Shown: positions 1 to 7,839 of the stretch, piece by piece
Layout of the letters: each line of letters begins with the position of its first letter
How positions within the stretch are numbered: the first letter of the stretch is position 1
Source of the DNA: JAVEDQ01 sp963783105
GTDB lineage: Bacteria; Actinomycetota; Actinomycetes; Frankiales; Frankiaceae
Assembly: GCA_963783105.1 (NCBI GenBank)
Contig: CAWAMI010000007.1
Coordinates: 620,001 to 684,000 of the forward strand
Direction of reading: 5' to 3'
Length of the DNA: 64,000 nt
Position numbers and translations under genes: made by a program
The notes under the pieces: generated by a model
What the model saw: only the letters and a program-made list of their open reading frames with translations
The model's database searches: none
What the model was told of the DNA's origin: nothing

Positions 1-1
1 C

Positions 2-1411
2 GACCGCATCGCCGCCACCGACGAGACCGTCGGGGCGTTCCTGCACGTCGACCCGCAGGGGGCGCTGGACGCGGCCCGCGAGATCGACCGTCGCCGCAGC
101 GAGGGCGAGGAACTCGGCCGGCTCGCGGGCGTGCCGCTCGGCCTGAAGGACATCTTCACCACCCGCGGCGTACCCACCACCTGCGGTTCCCGCATCCTCG
201 AGGGCTGGCGCCCGCCGTACGACGCCACCGTCACCCGGAAGATGCGCGAGGCGGGGCTCGTCATCCTCGGCAAGACCAACATGGACGAGTTCGCCATGGG
301 CTCGTCGACGGAGAACTCGGCGTTCCAGCCGACCCGCAACCCGTGGCGGCTGGACCGCGTGCCGGGCGGGTCGTCCGGGGGCAGCGCGGCCGCGGTCGCG
401 GCGTTCCAGGCACCGCTGACCGTCGGCACCGACACCGGCGGCTCGATCCGGCAACCCGCGGCGGTCTGCGGGCTGGTGGGCGTGAAGCCGACGTACGGCC
501 AGGTCTCCCGGTTCGGGATGATCGCCTTCTCGTCCAGCCTGGACCAGGCCGGCCCGGTCGGACGCACCGTCCTCGACGCCGCCCTCCTGCACGCGGCGCT
601 GGCCGGTTACGACCCCAACGACTCGACCTCGCTCGACCAGCCGGTGCCGCCGGTGGTCGAGGCCGCGGAGCGCCGCGAGGTCTCCGGGATGCGCGTCGGC
701 GTGATCCGCGAGTTGTCCGGCGACCACCTCGGTGGGCTCTCCCACGGGGTGCTCGACCGCTTCAACGAGGCGGTCGCGGTGCTGGGCGAACTGGGTGCCG
801 AGATCGTGGAGGTTTCCTGCCCCTCGTTCGACTACGCGCTCCCGGCGTACTACCTGATCGCCCCGAGCGAGGCGTCGTCGAACCTGGCGCGCTTCGACGC
901 CATGCGCTACGGCCTGCGGCTCGGCGACGACGGCAAGGCGAGCGCCGAGGAGGTCATGAGCCTCACCCGGGACGCCGGCTTCGGCGCCGAGGTGAAGCGG
1001 CGCATCATGATCGGCACGTACGCGCTCTCGTCCGGTTACTACGACGCCTACTACGGCCAGGCGCAGAAGGTCCGCACGCTGATCGGGCGGGACTTCGACG
1101 CCGCGTTCGCCGACGTCGACGTCGTCCTCTCGCCGACCACCCCGTTCCCCGCCTTCCCGCTCGGGGAGCGGTCGGACGACCCGATGGCGATGTACCTCGC
1201 CGACCTGTGCACCATCCCCGCCAACCTCGCCGGGCTCCCGGCGATGTCGCTGCCCTGCGGGCTCGTGGACGGGCTCCCGATCGGGCTGCAGCTCATGGCC
1301 CCGGTCCAGGCCGACGACCGGCTGTACCGGGTGGGCGCCGCCCTCGAAGCCGAGCTGGACGCGCGTCGCGGGCACCCGCTGCTCGACGAGGCGCCCGCGC
1401 TGCCCGTCTGA
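2..1411 (+). CDS. gatA: Glu/Asp-tRNA(Gln/Asn) amidotransferase subunit A, 5' truncated
   Basis: GatA is the amidase subunit of GatCAB: it releases ammonia from glutamine and passes it to GatB, which amidates Glu-tRNA(Gln) (and often Asp-tRNA(Asn)). The frame is open from base 2, so roughly 20-30 N-terminal residues and the start lie outside the window; the GTG at 131 is an internal valine. The amidase-signature catalytic triad is visible: Lys in GVPLGLKD (about nt 146), the cis-Ser in GGSSGGS (about nt 365-385) and the nucleophile Ser in DTGGSIRQP (about nt 430-455). gatC is not in the window and is presumably just upstream. It is followed after 14 nt by a small membrane protein gene and then gatB, so these probably form one operon. 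Family assignment is secure. Confidence 0.97.
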   Translation, partial: DRIAATDETVGAFLHVDPQGALDAAREIDRRRSEGEELGRLAGVPLGLKDIFTTRGVPTTCGSRILEGWRPPYDATVTRKMREAGLVILGKTNMDEFAMGSSTENSAFQPTRNPWRLDRVPGGSSGGSAAAVAAFQAPLTVGTDTGGSIRQPAAVCGLVGVKPTYGQVSRFGMIAFSSSLDQAGPVGRTVLDAALLHAALAGYDPNDSTSLDQPVPPVVEAAERREVSGMRVGVIRELSGDHLGGLSHGVLDRFNEAVAVLGELGAEIVEVSCPSFDYALPAYYLIAPSEASSNLARFDAMRYGLRLGDDGKASAEEVMSLTRDAGFGAEVKRRIMIGTYALSSGYYDAYYGQAQKVRTLIGRDFDAAFADVDVVLSPTTPFPAFPLGERSDDPMAMYLADLCTIPANLAGLPAMSLPCGLVDGLPIGLQLMAPVQADDRLYRVGAALEAELDARRGHPLLDEAPALPV

Positions 1412-1425
1412 GGAGGGCGCCGACG

Positions 1426-1908
1426 ATGAAGCCGATACGGAACTACTCCGACGGGCAGTGGCTGTTGCTCCTGTGGGGCTTCATCCTGTTCTTCCTCGTC
1501 GTCGGCATCTTCCTGTCCACGCTGGTGTTGATCGTGGCGGTGCTCGGGGCGCTCGGCGCCGCCTACACGACCTACCTCTACCTGCGGGCCAACGACTTCA
1601 CGCTGCCGTTCCTGCCGTCGGCGCGCTCGAGCTCGGCCGACGGTGACGACGACGAGGACCGGGACGAGGACGAGGACCCGGACGACGACCGGTACGAGGA
1701 CGAGTACGTGTACGAGGACGAGTACGAACAGGAGGCCGGGCAGGCGCAGGTCGGCTCCCAGGTGCCCGTCGTGGACAGCTTCGAGCGGCCCGTCCAGCAA
1801 CCCGACGCGCACGCCTCCGGCATCCGGCCGGCCGGCCCCGCTCCGCTCGACGTGCCACCGCCGAACCCCGCGACCGCTCCCGACCTCAGCGAAGGGGACA
1901 CCCGATGA
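1426..1908 (+). CDS. small membrane protein with acidic cytoplasmic tail, between gatA and gatB
   Basis: A 160-residue protein I cannot name. Residues about 11-53 are very hydrophobic (starting QWLLLLWGFILFF) and can form one long or two short membrane helices. Residues about 70-110 are dominated by Asp and Glu with interspersed Tyr/Arg, and the remainder is Pro-rich and probably disordered. The ATG at 1426 follows the gatA stop with GAGGAGGGCG as ribosome-binding site, and its stop overlaps the gatB start as ATGA, so translation is coupled within the gat operon. High third-position G+C supports real coding. A role in the amidotransferase complex is not implied by the sequence. Confidence 0.8.
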   Translation: MKPIRNYSDGQWLLLLWGFILFFLVVGIFLSTLVLIVAVLGALGAAYTTYLYLRANDFTLPFLPSARSSSADGDDDEDRDEDEDPDDDRYEDEYVYEDEYEQEAGQAQVGSQVPVVDSFERPVQQPDAHASGIRPAGPAPLDVPPPNPATAPDLSEGDTR

Positions 1909-3377
1909 CCAGCACGCTGGCGGAAACCGGTTCCGCGACCGACTGGGAGGCCGTGATCGGCCTCGAGACCCACGTCGAGCTCGGGACCGACTCCAAGATG
2001 TTCTGCGGCTGCGCGACGGCGTTCGGCGCGGAGCCGAACACCCAGACCTGCCCGGTCTGCCTCGCCCTTCCCGGTTCGCTGCCGGTGGTCAACGAGCGGG
2101 CGATCGAGTTCGCGGTCCGGATCGGACTCGCGCTGAACTGCGACATCGCCTCGTGGTGCCGCTTCGCGCGGAAGAACTACTTCTATCCGGACATGCCGAA
2201 GAACTTCCAGATCAGTCAGTACGACGAGCCGCTGTGCGCCTTCGGTCACCTCGACGTCGAGGTCGACGGCGAGGTGCACCGGGTGGGCATCACGCGGGTG
2301 CATCTCGAGGAGGACACCGGCAAGTCGCTGCACGTCGGCGGCAGTACCGGACGCATCCACGGCGCGACCCACTCGCTGCTCGACTACAACCGGGCCGGCG
2401 TGCCGCTGGTCGAGATCGTCACCGAGCCCGACATCCGCTCCGCCGCGGTCGCCAAGGCCTACCTCGCGGAGCTGCGTGACCTGCTGCGCTCTCTCGGAGT
2501 CTCCGAGGCGCGGATGGAGCAGGGGCAGATGCGCTGCGATGCCAACGTGTCGCTGCGCCCGCGCGGCAGCGACGTCTTCGGCACGCGTACGGAGACCAAG
2601 AACCTCAACTCCCTGCGTTCGGTCGAGCGGGCGGTCGAGTCCGAGATCGCCCGGCAGGGCGAGGTGCTCGACGGCGGCGGGCGGATCGTCCAGGAGACCC
2701 GGCACTTCGACGAGGCCGCCGGGCGCAGCTCGTCGGGCCGGACGAAGGAGGAGGCGACCGACTACCGCTACTTCCCGGAGCCCGACCTCGCGCCGCTGGC
2801 CCTCGACTCCGACTACGTCGAGAAGATCCGCGCCAACCTGCCGGAGCTGCCGGCCCAGCGCCGGGCCCGGCTCCAGCAGGAGTTCGGCTACAGCGTCCTC
2901 GACCTCGAGCAGATGCGGGGCGCGGGGGTGCTCGACCTGGTGCAGGACACGATCGCCGCGGGCGCGAGCCCGGAGGCGGCGAAGTCCTGGTGGCTCAACG
3001 AACCGTTGCGCTCGGCCGCGGACGCCGAGACGCTCGCGATCCGCGGGGTCGACGTCGCCCGGATCATCGCGCTGGTCGGCGAGGGGACGCTCACCAACGC
3101 GCTGGCGCGTCAGGTCATCGAGGGCGTGCTGGGCGGCGAGGGCACGCCGGACGAGGTGGTCGCCAAGCGCGGCCTCGCGGTCGTGCGGGACGACGCCGCG
3201 CTGGAGAAGGCGGTCGACGACGCGATCGCCGGCGCGCCCGACATCGCCGAGAAGGTGCGGGGCGGCAAGCTCAACGCGGTCGGGCCGCTGATCGGCGCGG
3301 TCAGCAAGGCGATGCGCGGCAAGGCGGACGCCAAGCAGGTGCGCGAGATGCTGCTCGAGCGACTGGGAGCCGGCTGA
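1905..3377 (+). CDS. gatB: Glu/Asp-tRNA(Gln/Asn) amidotransferase subunit B
   Basis: 490 residues, normal full length. GatB is the ATP-dependent kinase/transferase subunit of GatCAB, activating the misacylated Glu of Glu-tRNA(Gln) and receiving ammonia from GatA. Visible features: the N-terminal VIGLETHVEL signature (about residues 17-26), a four-Cys zinc site (C34, C36, C49, C52; CGC then CPVC), the catalytic cradle with DYNRAGVPLVEIVTEPD, and a C-terminal helical plus YqeY-like tRNA-binding tail ending in REMLLERLGAG. The ATG at 1905 overlaps the preceding stop (ATGA). It needs GltX to misacylate tRNA-Gln; split gltX and a tRNA-Gln gene lie 39-41 kb further on. Confidence 0.98.
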   Translation: MTSTLAETGSATDWEAVIGLETHVELGTDSKMFCGCATAFGAEPNTQTCPVCLALPGSLPVVNERAIEFAVRIGLALNCDIASWCRFARKNYFYPDMPKNFQISQYDEPLCAFGHLDVEVDGEVHRVGITRVHLEEDTGKSLHVGGSTGRIHGATHSLLDYNRAGVPLVEIVTEPDIRSAAVAKAYLAELRDLLRSLGVSEARMEQGQMRCDANVSLRPRGSDVFGTRTETKNLNSLRSVERAVESEIARQGEVLDGGGRIVQETRHFDEAAGRSSSGRTKEEATDYRYFPEPDLAPLALDSDYVEKIRANLPELPAQRRARLQQEFGYSVLDLEQMRGAGVLDLVQDTIAAGASPEAAKSWWLNEPLRSAADAETLAIRGVDVARIIALVGEGTLTNALARQVIEGVLGGEGTPDEVVAKRGLAVVRDDAALEKAVDDAIAGAPDIAEKVRGGKLNAVGPLIGAVSKAMRGKADAKQVREMLLERLGAG

Positions 3378-3382
3378 CGGTT

Positions 3383-3709
3383 TCAGCCGGACGCCCGCCT
3401 CAGCCCGCCCGACTCAACCAGCCTGAAACCTGTGGTGGGCCGCGGGAACATCTCGGAGAGCGCAGTCTCGCTGACCTCGGCCTTGTCGAGATAGGACAGA
3501 CCGCTCGCCCGTACCTCATGCGGCAGGTCGACGTCGACGAGCGCCAGCCCTGGCCGCAGCCGGGCGGCGAGGATCATCGCGTCGGACGCGGTGGCCGCCT
3601 CGCCGACCAGACGGAACCGCCGGCTGCGCCGCATCATCGTGCGCACGGCCGTCCGGAACGCCGGGGAGGCGTCCACGAGCAGGACCGGTGTTCCGGTGTC
3701 GAGAGGCAC
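3383..3709 (-). pseudogene. shortened response-regulator receiver domain, probable remnant
   Basis: A 108-residue minus-strand frame from a GTG at 3709. It begins like a receiver domain (PVLLVDASPAFRTAV, one Asp of the acidic pocket at D13) and keeps the phospho-acceptor context LALVDVDLP (D59) and the conserved Lys motif YLDKAE (K76). In intact receivers that Asp and Lys are about 50 residues apart; here they are 17 apart, so the beta3-alpha3-beta4-alpha4 segment with the Thr/Ser switch residue is missing, apparently by an in-frame deletion of about 35 codons. There is no output domain and no clear ribosome-binding site. It could be a decayed regulator or an unusual mini-domain; I favour decay. 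Confidence 0.55.
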
Positions 3710-3801
3710 GCGTCCAGCGTCGGGGAACCGGCGGCGTCGTCCCAGGGCGCTCGCCTCCGGACCGGCGGTGGTGCTAGCACCACCCGGCAAGCCGGCCGGC
3801 G

Positions 3802-5001
3802 TCAGCCGGGTAGCAGCGGAATCCGGAGCACGCGGTCGTCGGTCGGTATGGGGTTCCCGCGCCCGTCCCGGTTGCTGGTCAGCACCCACAGCGACGCGCC
3901 GTCCGGCGCGAGGGCCACGTGCCGGAGCCGCCCGAACCGGCCGACCAGCAGCGGCTCGGCGCCGCGGATCCCGCCGGCGCCGTCGAGGTCGACCCGCCAC
4001 AGGCGCTCTCCGCGGAGCGCCGCCACCCACAGCGAGCCGCGCGCGTAGGCGATGCCGCTCGGTGAGGCCTCGTCGGTCCTCCACGTCAGCAGCGGGTCGC
4101 GGAAGCGGGGTGCCCCTCCGCCGCCCTCGACGGTGGGCCAGCCGTAGTTGCCCCCGGGCTCGATCCGGTTGATCTCGTCGAAGGTGTTCTGGCCGAACTC
4201 GCTGGCCCAGAGGCGGCCGGCGTCGTCCCAGGCCAGGCCCTGCACGTTGCGGTGCCCCGAGGTCCAGACGAGCGAGGCCGGGTCGGGATTGCCGGGTGCC
4301 GGCCGGCCCTCGGGGGTCATCCGCAGCACCTTGCCGCCGAGCGAGGTCAGGTCCTGCGAGCGGCCGCGCTCGGAGGCGTCCCCGGTCGTCGCGTACAGGA
4401 AGCCGTCCGGGCCGAAGGCGAGTCGACCGCCGTTGTGAATGCCGCTGACCGGGATGCCGGAGACGAGCACCTGCTCGCGGTGAGCGGGGTCGTTCAGCGA
4501 GAAGCGGACGATGCGGTTCTCGTTCCCGGATGTGTAGTAGGCGTAGACGAGGCCGTCGCGGGCGAACTGCGGCCCGACCGCGATGCCGAGCAGGCCGCCC
4601 TCGCCGGAGGCGTCCACCTCCGGCAGCCGGACCACCTCGGTCGGCGGGCCCCCGTCCGGTCCGATCGCGACGATCCGCCCCCGGTCCCGCTCGCTCACCA
4701 GGGCCCGTCCATCGGGCAGGAAGGCGAGTCCCCAGGGCGCCTCGAGCCCGGTGGACAGGACCTGGGGCTCGCCCAGCCTCGCCGGCTTCGCGGCGGCGGA
4801 GGCGCCGCCGGCCTCGGACGGCGCGGCGGCGGACGGGGCGGCGGCGGACGGTGTCACCGGGCGCGCCGTCGTGCCCTGCCCGGACGAGCCGCACGAGGCG
4901 AGGAGGATCACCCCCGTCGTCAGCCCGAGAAGCGCGATGACCAGCAGCCGGGGCGCCCCCGCGTCTGGGGTCGCGGTGCGCAGCCGCCGGCTGCCGGCCA
5001 T
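3802..5001 (-). CDS. PQQ-dependent aldose sugar dehydrogenase family lipoprotein
   Basis: 399 residues. The N-terminus has Arg residues, a hydrophobic stretch LLVIALLGLTTGVILLA and the lipobox LLASC, so it is an exported lipoprotein. The mature part is the six-bladed beta-propeller of the soluble glucose/sorbosone dehydrogenase family: PWGLAFLPDGRALVSERD, the catalytic-His blade motif IHNGGRLAFGPDG, and GGNYGWPTVEGGG near the C-terminus. Members oxidise aldoses at the cell surface using pyrroloquinoline quinone; the true substrate is unknown, and PQQ synthesis genes are absent from the window. An Ala/Ser/Pro-rich linker follows the lipobox. It ends about 90 nt from the truncated receiver frame and shows no functional link to it. 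Confidence 0.9.
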   Translation of the reverse strand: MAGSRRLRTATPDAGAPRLLVIALLGLTTGVILLASCGSSGQGTTARPVTPSAAAPSAAAPSEAGGASAAAKPARLGEPQVLSTGLEAPWGLAFLPDGRALVSERDRGRIVAIGPDGGPPTEVVRLPEVDASGEGGLLGIAVGPQFARDGLVYAYYTSGNENRIVRFSLNDPAHREQVLVSGIPVSGIHNGGRLAFGPDGFLYATTGDASERGRSQDLTSLGGKVLRMTPEGRPAPGNPDPASLVWTSGHRNVQGLAWDDAGRLWASEFGQNTFDEINRIEPGGNYGWPTVEGGGGAPRFRDPLLTWRTDEASPSGIAYARGSLWVAALRGERLWRVDLDGAGGIRGAEPLLVGRFGRLRHVALAPDGASLWVLTSNRDGRGNPIPTDDRVLRIPLLPG

Positions 5002-5058
5002 GTCAGCCCCAACTCCGCGTGGTCTGCGTAGGTTCCCGAGCTTCAGAGTTCCCCGGGC

Positions 5059-6012
5059 TCAGGCCGTTCCCTGCCGCGCGAGACCGCCCGGCCCGGTGCC
5101 GAGATCGGTCCGCTCCAGCAGGTCGAACAGGGCGCCGCGCAGTTCGTGCGGGTGCTCGAGCGGCAGGAAGTGCGAGCCGGGCAGCACCCGGACGTCGGCG
5201 TGCGGCACCTGTCGCGCGGCCGTGAGCACGTTCCGGGACGCGGTCAGCAGGTCCCGCCGCCCGGCCAGGAAGGTGACGGGCACCTCGGCGGAGAGGAACG
5301 CAAGGTCCATCGGCGCGTGCTCCACCGCGCCGAGCGCGAGCTCGAAGTACCAGGACCAGTCGTGCTGCAGGAACTCCTCGAGGGCGGGCTCCACCACCTC
5401 GACGCGGGCCTCCGAGCTGACGATCCGGGCGCCGCGTACCAGCAGGGCCGTCAGGCGCGCGGTCGGCACGAGCGGGCGGGTCGCGTTCAGCAGCGGACCG
5501 AGGCGGTGCAGCGCGCGGGTTCCGCTCACGCTCAGCAGATGCCGCAGCCGGCGGGGCAGCCAGATCGAACCGCCCATGGCCGCGAACGTCCCGCCCGGCA
5601 CCCCCGCGACGGCCAGGACTCCCGCCACCCGATCGGGGTGCAGGCGGGCGGCTTCGAAGGCGACGTTGACGCCGATGCTCCACGAGACGAGCACCGCCCG
5701 TTCCACGCCCTCGGCGTCCATCAGCGCGATCAGGTCGGCGACGTGGTCCTCGATGCGTACCCGGCGCCGGTCGGCGGGGCGGCTGCCGCCCGCGGTGCCG
5801 CGGTAGTACCAGGTCAGAACGCGGAGATCGGGGTCCCCGGTGATCGCCGGCCACGCGCTGGGCGGGGTGCCCAGCCCGTTGCTGATCACGACGGGAAGCC
5901 CCTCGCCGCCGCTGCGCCAGCCGCGGAAGCGGGTGCCGTCGGGGGACCAGACGTCGAAGGTGCCGGCCTCCGCCGAGCCGCCGTCGTCGGAGCGGGAGCC
6001 CGGCTCGACCAC
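5059..6012 (-). CDS. alpha/beta hydrolase family protein
   Basis: 317 residues from a GTG at 6012, chosen because AGGAGGAGG lies just upstream at ideal spacing; longer frames would run over the ilvD promoter. The fold is a single alpha/beta-hydrolase domain: ISNGLGTPPSAWP for the oxyanion loop, nucleophile Ser112 in VSWSIGVN (an SxSxG form of the usual GxSxG elbow), the acid in LAGRRDLLTAS and the catalytic His in LPGSHFLPLEHP. No signal peptide is seen, so it is probably cytosolic. Substrate unknown; relatives include esterases, epoxide hydrolases and haloperoxidase-like enzymes. It is transcribed divergently from ilvD across about 125 bp. Confidence 0.85.
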   Translation of the reverse strand: MVEPGSRSDDGGSAEAGTFDVWSPDGTRFRGWRSGGEGLPVVISNGLGTPPSAWPAITGDPDLRVLTWYYRGTAGGSRPADRRRVRIEDHVADLIALMDAEGVERAVLVSWSIGVNVAFEAARLHPDRVAGVLAVAGVPGGTFAAMGGSIWLPRRLRHLLSVSGTRALHRLGPLLNATRPLVPTARLTALLVRGARIVSSEARVEVVEPALEEFLQHDWSWYFELALGAVEHAPMDLAFLSAEVPVTFLAGRRDLLTASRNVLTAARQVPHADVRVLPGSHFLPLEHPHELRGALFDLLERTDLGTGPGGLARQGTA

Positions 6013-6123
6013 CCGTCCTCCTCCTGCGCCGCCACCGGCGCATCTCCCGCCGCACGCGGCACCTGTGCTCGTTCGTGAGCCCTCCGAGGACTGGCGAAAC
6101 CCCGCGACCGGGGCAACCGCGGA

Positions 6124-6137
6124 TAAAGTTCCGGAGG
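6124..6137 (+). promoter_or_regulatory. possible leaderless -10 box for ilvD
   Basis: TAAAGT at 6124-6129 fits the actinobacterial -10 pattern TANNNT and lies 7 nt before the GTG at 6137, so transcription would start at about the initiation codon. No good -35 is seen. GGAGG touches the GTG directly, too close to act as a normal ribosome-binding site, which favours a leaderless reading. Confidence 0.4.
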
Positions 6138-7825
6138 TGGCTCCCTCGTCTGCTTCCCAGCCGCGCTCCTTCGAAGTCACCCAGGGCTACGAGCGTGCCC
6201 CCGCGCGGGCGATGCTCCGCGCCGTCGGCCTCGGTGACGGGGATTGGAACCGGTCGCAGATCGGCGTCGCCTCGTCCTGGAACGAGGTCACGCCCTGCAA
6301 TCTGCCGCTCGCGCGCCTCGCGAAGGCGGCGAAGGAGGGCGTCCGCGCCGCGGGCGGAGTCCCCCTCGAGTTCGGGACGATCGCGGTCAGCGACGGCATC
6401 TCCATGGGCCACGAGGGGATGCGCGCGTCGCTCGTCTCCCGCGAGGTGATCGCCGACTCCGTGGAGTGCGTGGTGCACGCCGAGCGGCTCGACGGCACGG
6501 TCCTGCTCGCCGGCTGCGACAAGAGCCTGCCCGGGATGCTGATGGCGGCGGCGCGCCTCGACCTGGCCTCCGCATTCCTCTACGGCGGGTCGATCCTGCC
6601 CGGTCGGCTACCCGACGGGCGGCTCGTGACGGTCCAGGACGTGTTCGAGGCCGTCGGCGCCCGCGCGGTCGGCAAGATCGACGACGAGCAGCTCGGCGAG
6701 GTCGAGCGGCTCGCCTGCCCGAGCGAGGGCTCGTGCGGCGGCATGTTCACCGCCAACACCATGGCCTCGGCCGCCGAGGCGCTCGGCATGTCGATCATCG
6801 GCTCGGCCTCCGCGCCGGCACCCGACGGGCGGCGCGACGAGTACGCGGTGCGCAGCGGCGAGGCGGCGGTCCGGCTCATCGAGCAGGGCATCACCGCCCG
6901 GCAGATCCTGACCCGCGAGGCCTTCGAGAACGCGATCGCCGTCGTCATGGCGCTCGGCGGCTCGACCAACGCGGTGTTGCACCTGATGGCGATCGCCCGG
7001 GAGGCACGGGTCGACCTCACGCTCGAGGACTTCGACCGCATCGGCAACCGGGTGCCGCACATCGCCGACGTCCGGCCGTTCGGGCAGTTCGTCATGAACG
7101 ACGTCGACCGGATCGGCGGCGTCCCCGTCGTCATGCGGGCGCTGCTCGACGCGGGGCTGATGCACGGTGACGCCCTCACCATCACCGGCCGGACCCTCGG
7201 CGAGGAGCTCTCCGAGCTCTCTCCGCCGCAGCTGGACGGCACCGTGCTCCGCCCGCTGGACCAGCCGCTGCACTCCTCCGGCGGCATCGCGATCCTCCGC
7301 GGCTCACTGGCCCCCGACGGCGCCGTGGTGAAGAGCGCCGGCATGGACTCGCTGGTCTTCGAGGGCACCGCCCGGGTGTTCGACGGCGAGGTGGCCGCCA
7401 TGGACGCGGTGACCAGCGGCTCGATCGTGGCCGGGGACGTCGTCGTCATCCGCTGGGAGGGTCCCAAGGGGGGTCCGGGGATGCGCGAGATGCTCGCTGT
7501 CACCGCCGCGATCAAGGGCGCTGGGCTCGGCAAGGACGTCGCCCTGCTCACCGACGGGCGCTTCTCCGGCGCCACGTTCGGTCTGTGCGTCGGTCACGTC
7601 GCGCCCGAGGCGGCCGACCGCGGGCCGATCGGCCTCGTCGCCGACGGCGACCGCATCCTGCTCGACGTGCCGAACCGGCGGCTCGACCTCGTCGGTGTCG
7701 ACGACGACGAGCTCGAGCGCCGTCGCGCGGAGTGGAAGCCGATCGAGCCCCGCTACACGTCCGGAGTCCTCGCGAAGTACGCCCGACTGGTGGGATCCGC
7801 CGCCGAGGGCGCGGTCTGCGGCTGA
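6137..7825 (+). CDS. ilvD: dihydroxy-acid dehydratase
   Basis: About 562 residues from the GTG at 6137; the frame is open further upstream but homology starts with SFEVTQGYERAPARAMLRA. IlvD dehydrates 2,3-dihydroxy-3-methylvalerate and -isovalerate to the 2-oxo acids, the third common step of Ile and Val synthesis. Iron-sulfur cysteines are visible in SSWNEVTPCN, LAGCDKSLPG and PSEGSCGGMFTANTM; the C-terminal barrel contains SGSIVAGDVVVIRWEGPKGG and LTDGRFSGATFG. Size and motifs are normal for the family. It stands apart from ilvBNC, 3.7 kb away, and is divergent from a hydrolase gene. A PBP gene follows after 14 nt. Confidence 0.97.
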   Translation: MAPSSASQPRSFEVTQGYERAPARAMLRAVGLGDGDWNRSQIGVASSWNEVTPCNLPLARLAKAAKEGVRAAGGVPLEFGTIAVSDGISMGHEGMRASLVSREVIADSVECVVHAERLDGTVLLAGCDKSLPGMLMAAARLDLASAFLYGGSILPGRLPDGRLVTVQDVFEAVGARAVGKIDDEQLGEVERLACPSEGSCGGMFTANTMASAAEALGMSIIGSASAPAPDGRRDEYAVRSGEAAVRLIEQGITARQILTREAFENAIAVVMALGGSTNAVLHLMAIAREARVDLTLEDFDRIGNRVPHIADVRPFGQFVMNDVDRIGGVPVVMRALLDAGLMHGDALTITGRTLGEELSELSPPQLDGTVLRPLDQPLHSSGGIAILRGSLAPDGAVVKSAGMDSLVFEGTARVFDGEVAAMDAVTSGSIVAGDVVVIRWEGPKGGPGMREMLAVTAAIKGAGLGKDVALLTDGRFSGATFGLCVGHVAPEAADRGPIGLVADGDRILLDVPNRRLDLVGVDDDELERRRAEWKPIEPRYTSGVLAKYARLVGSAAEGAVCG

Positions 7826-7839
7826 CGAGAAAGGCTTCG

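Noticed and set aside
1578..2705. 375-codon antisense frame over the gatA-gatB junction
   Set aside because: Shadow of gatB and the small membrane gene; no family signature.
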